Positions 63,347 through 64,000 of a stretch of 64,000 bases of DNA are shown piece after piece. Under the pieces are notes generated by a model. The model was given only the letters and a program-made list of their open reading frames with translations. It was not told the DNA's origin and did no database searches. A program made the position numbers and the translations under genes. The DNA comes from RECM01 sp047921215. GTDB taxonomy: Bacteria > Bacteroidota > Rhodothermia > Balneolales > Cyclonatronaceae. The DNA lies in assembly GCA_047921215.1 (NCBI GenBank), contig JBLRWO010000004.1, forward strand, positions 103,094 to 167,093. Direction: 5' to 3'. Position 1 is the stretch's first letter. The number at the start of each line of letters is the position of its first letter.

Positions 63347-64000
63347 GTTGTGATTTGAATTCGTAATCAGGTTCCTGATATTCGCCTTGATGCGTTTCCG
63401 AAGGGTGTTATGTTGTGATTTGAATTCGTAATCAGGTTCCTGATATTCATGGCGGCGGCGTACGTCCAGTCGGTTGCGTTGTGATTTGAATTCGTAATCA
63501 GGTTCCTGATATTAGGGGCAAGTCCTACCTTGACGCAGTGCTTGTTGTGATTTGAATTCGTAATCAGGTTCCTGATATTTTCACCATCTGCCAGCACTGT
63601 GACGATATTGTTGTGATTTGAATTCGTAATCAGGTTCCTGATATTTGATTCCTATTACATAGCCATGTTCCTTAGTTGTGATTTGAATTCGTAATCAGGT
63701 TCCTGATATTGAGCCTGCCCCAACGAATCACCCACCGGCAGTTGTGATTTGAATTCGTAATCAGGTTCCTGATATTGCCTAATGCAAGTACTATTGAGCG
63801 CAAATGGTTGTGATTTGAATTCGTAATCAGGTTCCTGATATTACCTCAAATAAACAAATAAAACAATGGAAGGTTGTGATTTGAATTCGTAATCAGGTTC
63901 CTGATATTCAGTACATATTCTGCCTGCAAGCATAACCAGTTGTGATTTGAATTCGTAATCAGGTTCCTGATATTCTGGACTGTGAATAATGTAAGATCGT
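63347..64000. CRISPR. CRISPR array, 36-bp repeats with 29-30-bp spacers (runs off window)
   Basis: Ten repeats start at 63347, 63412, 63478, 63544, 63610, 63675, 63741, 63807, 63873 and 63939; all ten look identical over 36 bases. Each begins GTTGTGATTTGAATTC and ends GTTCCTGATATT. The nine complete spacers are 29-30 bases, all different; the tenth is cut by the window end. The 3' half of the repeat contains ATCAGG next to CCTGAT, which can form a small hairpin. A 36/30 layout and the GTTGTG start suggest type II (II-C); type V or VI-B cannot be excluded because no cas gene is visible. Targets of the spacers are unknown. Confidence 0.97.

Noticed and set aside
63367..63597. 76-residue minus-strand ORF with NIRNLITNSNHN repeated three times
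   Set aside because: It is the translation of CRISPR repeats and spacers, not a protein gene.
63347..64000. Cas13b-type (VI-B) array
   Set aside because: The reverse strand repeat does end CACAAC and the 36/30 spacing fits, but the other end lacks the GTTG expected of VI-B repeats, so type II is favoured; not excluded without cas genes.
1..64000. tRNA, rRNA or riboswitch genes
   Set aside because: None was recognised by eye; a covariance-model search would be needed to exclude them.

Overview
The window looks like chromosomal DNA of a Bacteroidota-like bacterium, most likely the Rhodothermota/Balneolota branch (inference). Reasons: four genes, one of them decayed and one cut by the window edge, end in the type IX secretion C-terminal sorting domain with a YPNPFNP box; start sites mostly lack strong Shine-Dalgarno sequences; several genes start with GTG or TTG; and the cytochrome cbb3 cluster has the fused CcoN-CcoO gene common in that phylum. 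No rRNA, tRNA, prophage or insertion sequence was seen.

Layout. 0-6 kb: secreted glycan-active proteins, namely the end of a sorting-domain protein, a GHL10 (DUF187) glycosidase-like protein, and two phosphodiester glycosidase (NAGPA-type) proteins. 6-23 kb: a peptidoglycan-sugar salvage region with a membrane acyltransferase, NagZ-like GH3, two DUF1343 (NamZ-type) muramidases, an NlpC/P60 lipoprotein, a DUF4922/glycosyltransferase pair, an AmiC-type amidase, MurQ, a BadF-type amino-sugar kinase and a tricorn-like protease. 23-25.4 kb: decayed genes and small orphan ORFs. 25.4-32.3 kb: endonuclease III, a Memo-family protein, a pilin-like protein, an internally deleted M20 peptidase, a flavoprotein, a VOC protein and a lipoprotein. 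32.4-40.5 kb (minus strand): a lipoprotein amidase, an AmpG-like permease with a large insert, a NagB-deacetylase fusion and two calcineurin-like phosphoesterases. These continue the cell-wall salvage theme. 40.8-45.8 kb: proC, a DUF3307 membrane protein, a broken pyruvyltransferase gene, a threonine dehydratase-like enzyme and an NmrA-like protein. 46.4-55.6 kb: a cbb3 oxidase cluster, ccoI-ccoS-ccoNO-ccoQ-ccoP, a repeat block, then ccoG-fixH-safE. 56.1-61 kb: an outer-membrane cluster (lipoprotein, two-barrel protein, OmpA-like protein) and an AraC-type regulator. 61-63.3 kb: another GHL10 protein and a small membrane protein. 63.35 kb to the window end: a CRISPR array of 36-bp repeats with no cas gene in view.

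How the genes fit together. Surface amidases, the endopeptidase and NamZ-type muramidase would release MurNAc, GlcNAc and peptides from wall fragments. The AmpG-like permease and/or the membrane acyltransferase-family protein would serve transport. NagZ, the kinase, MurQ and NagB would feed the sugars into central metabolism. nagA and anmK are not in the window, so the pathway is incomplete here. Two families of hairpin-forming intergenic repeats are scattered through the window; one has supplied the last residues of the kinase.
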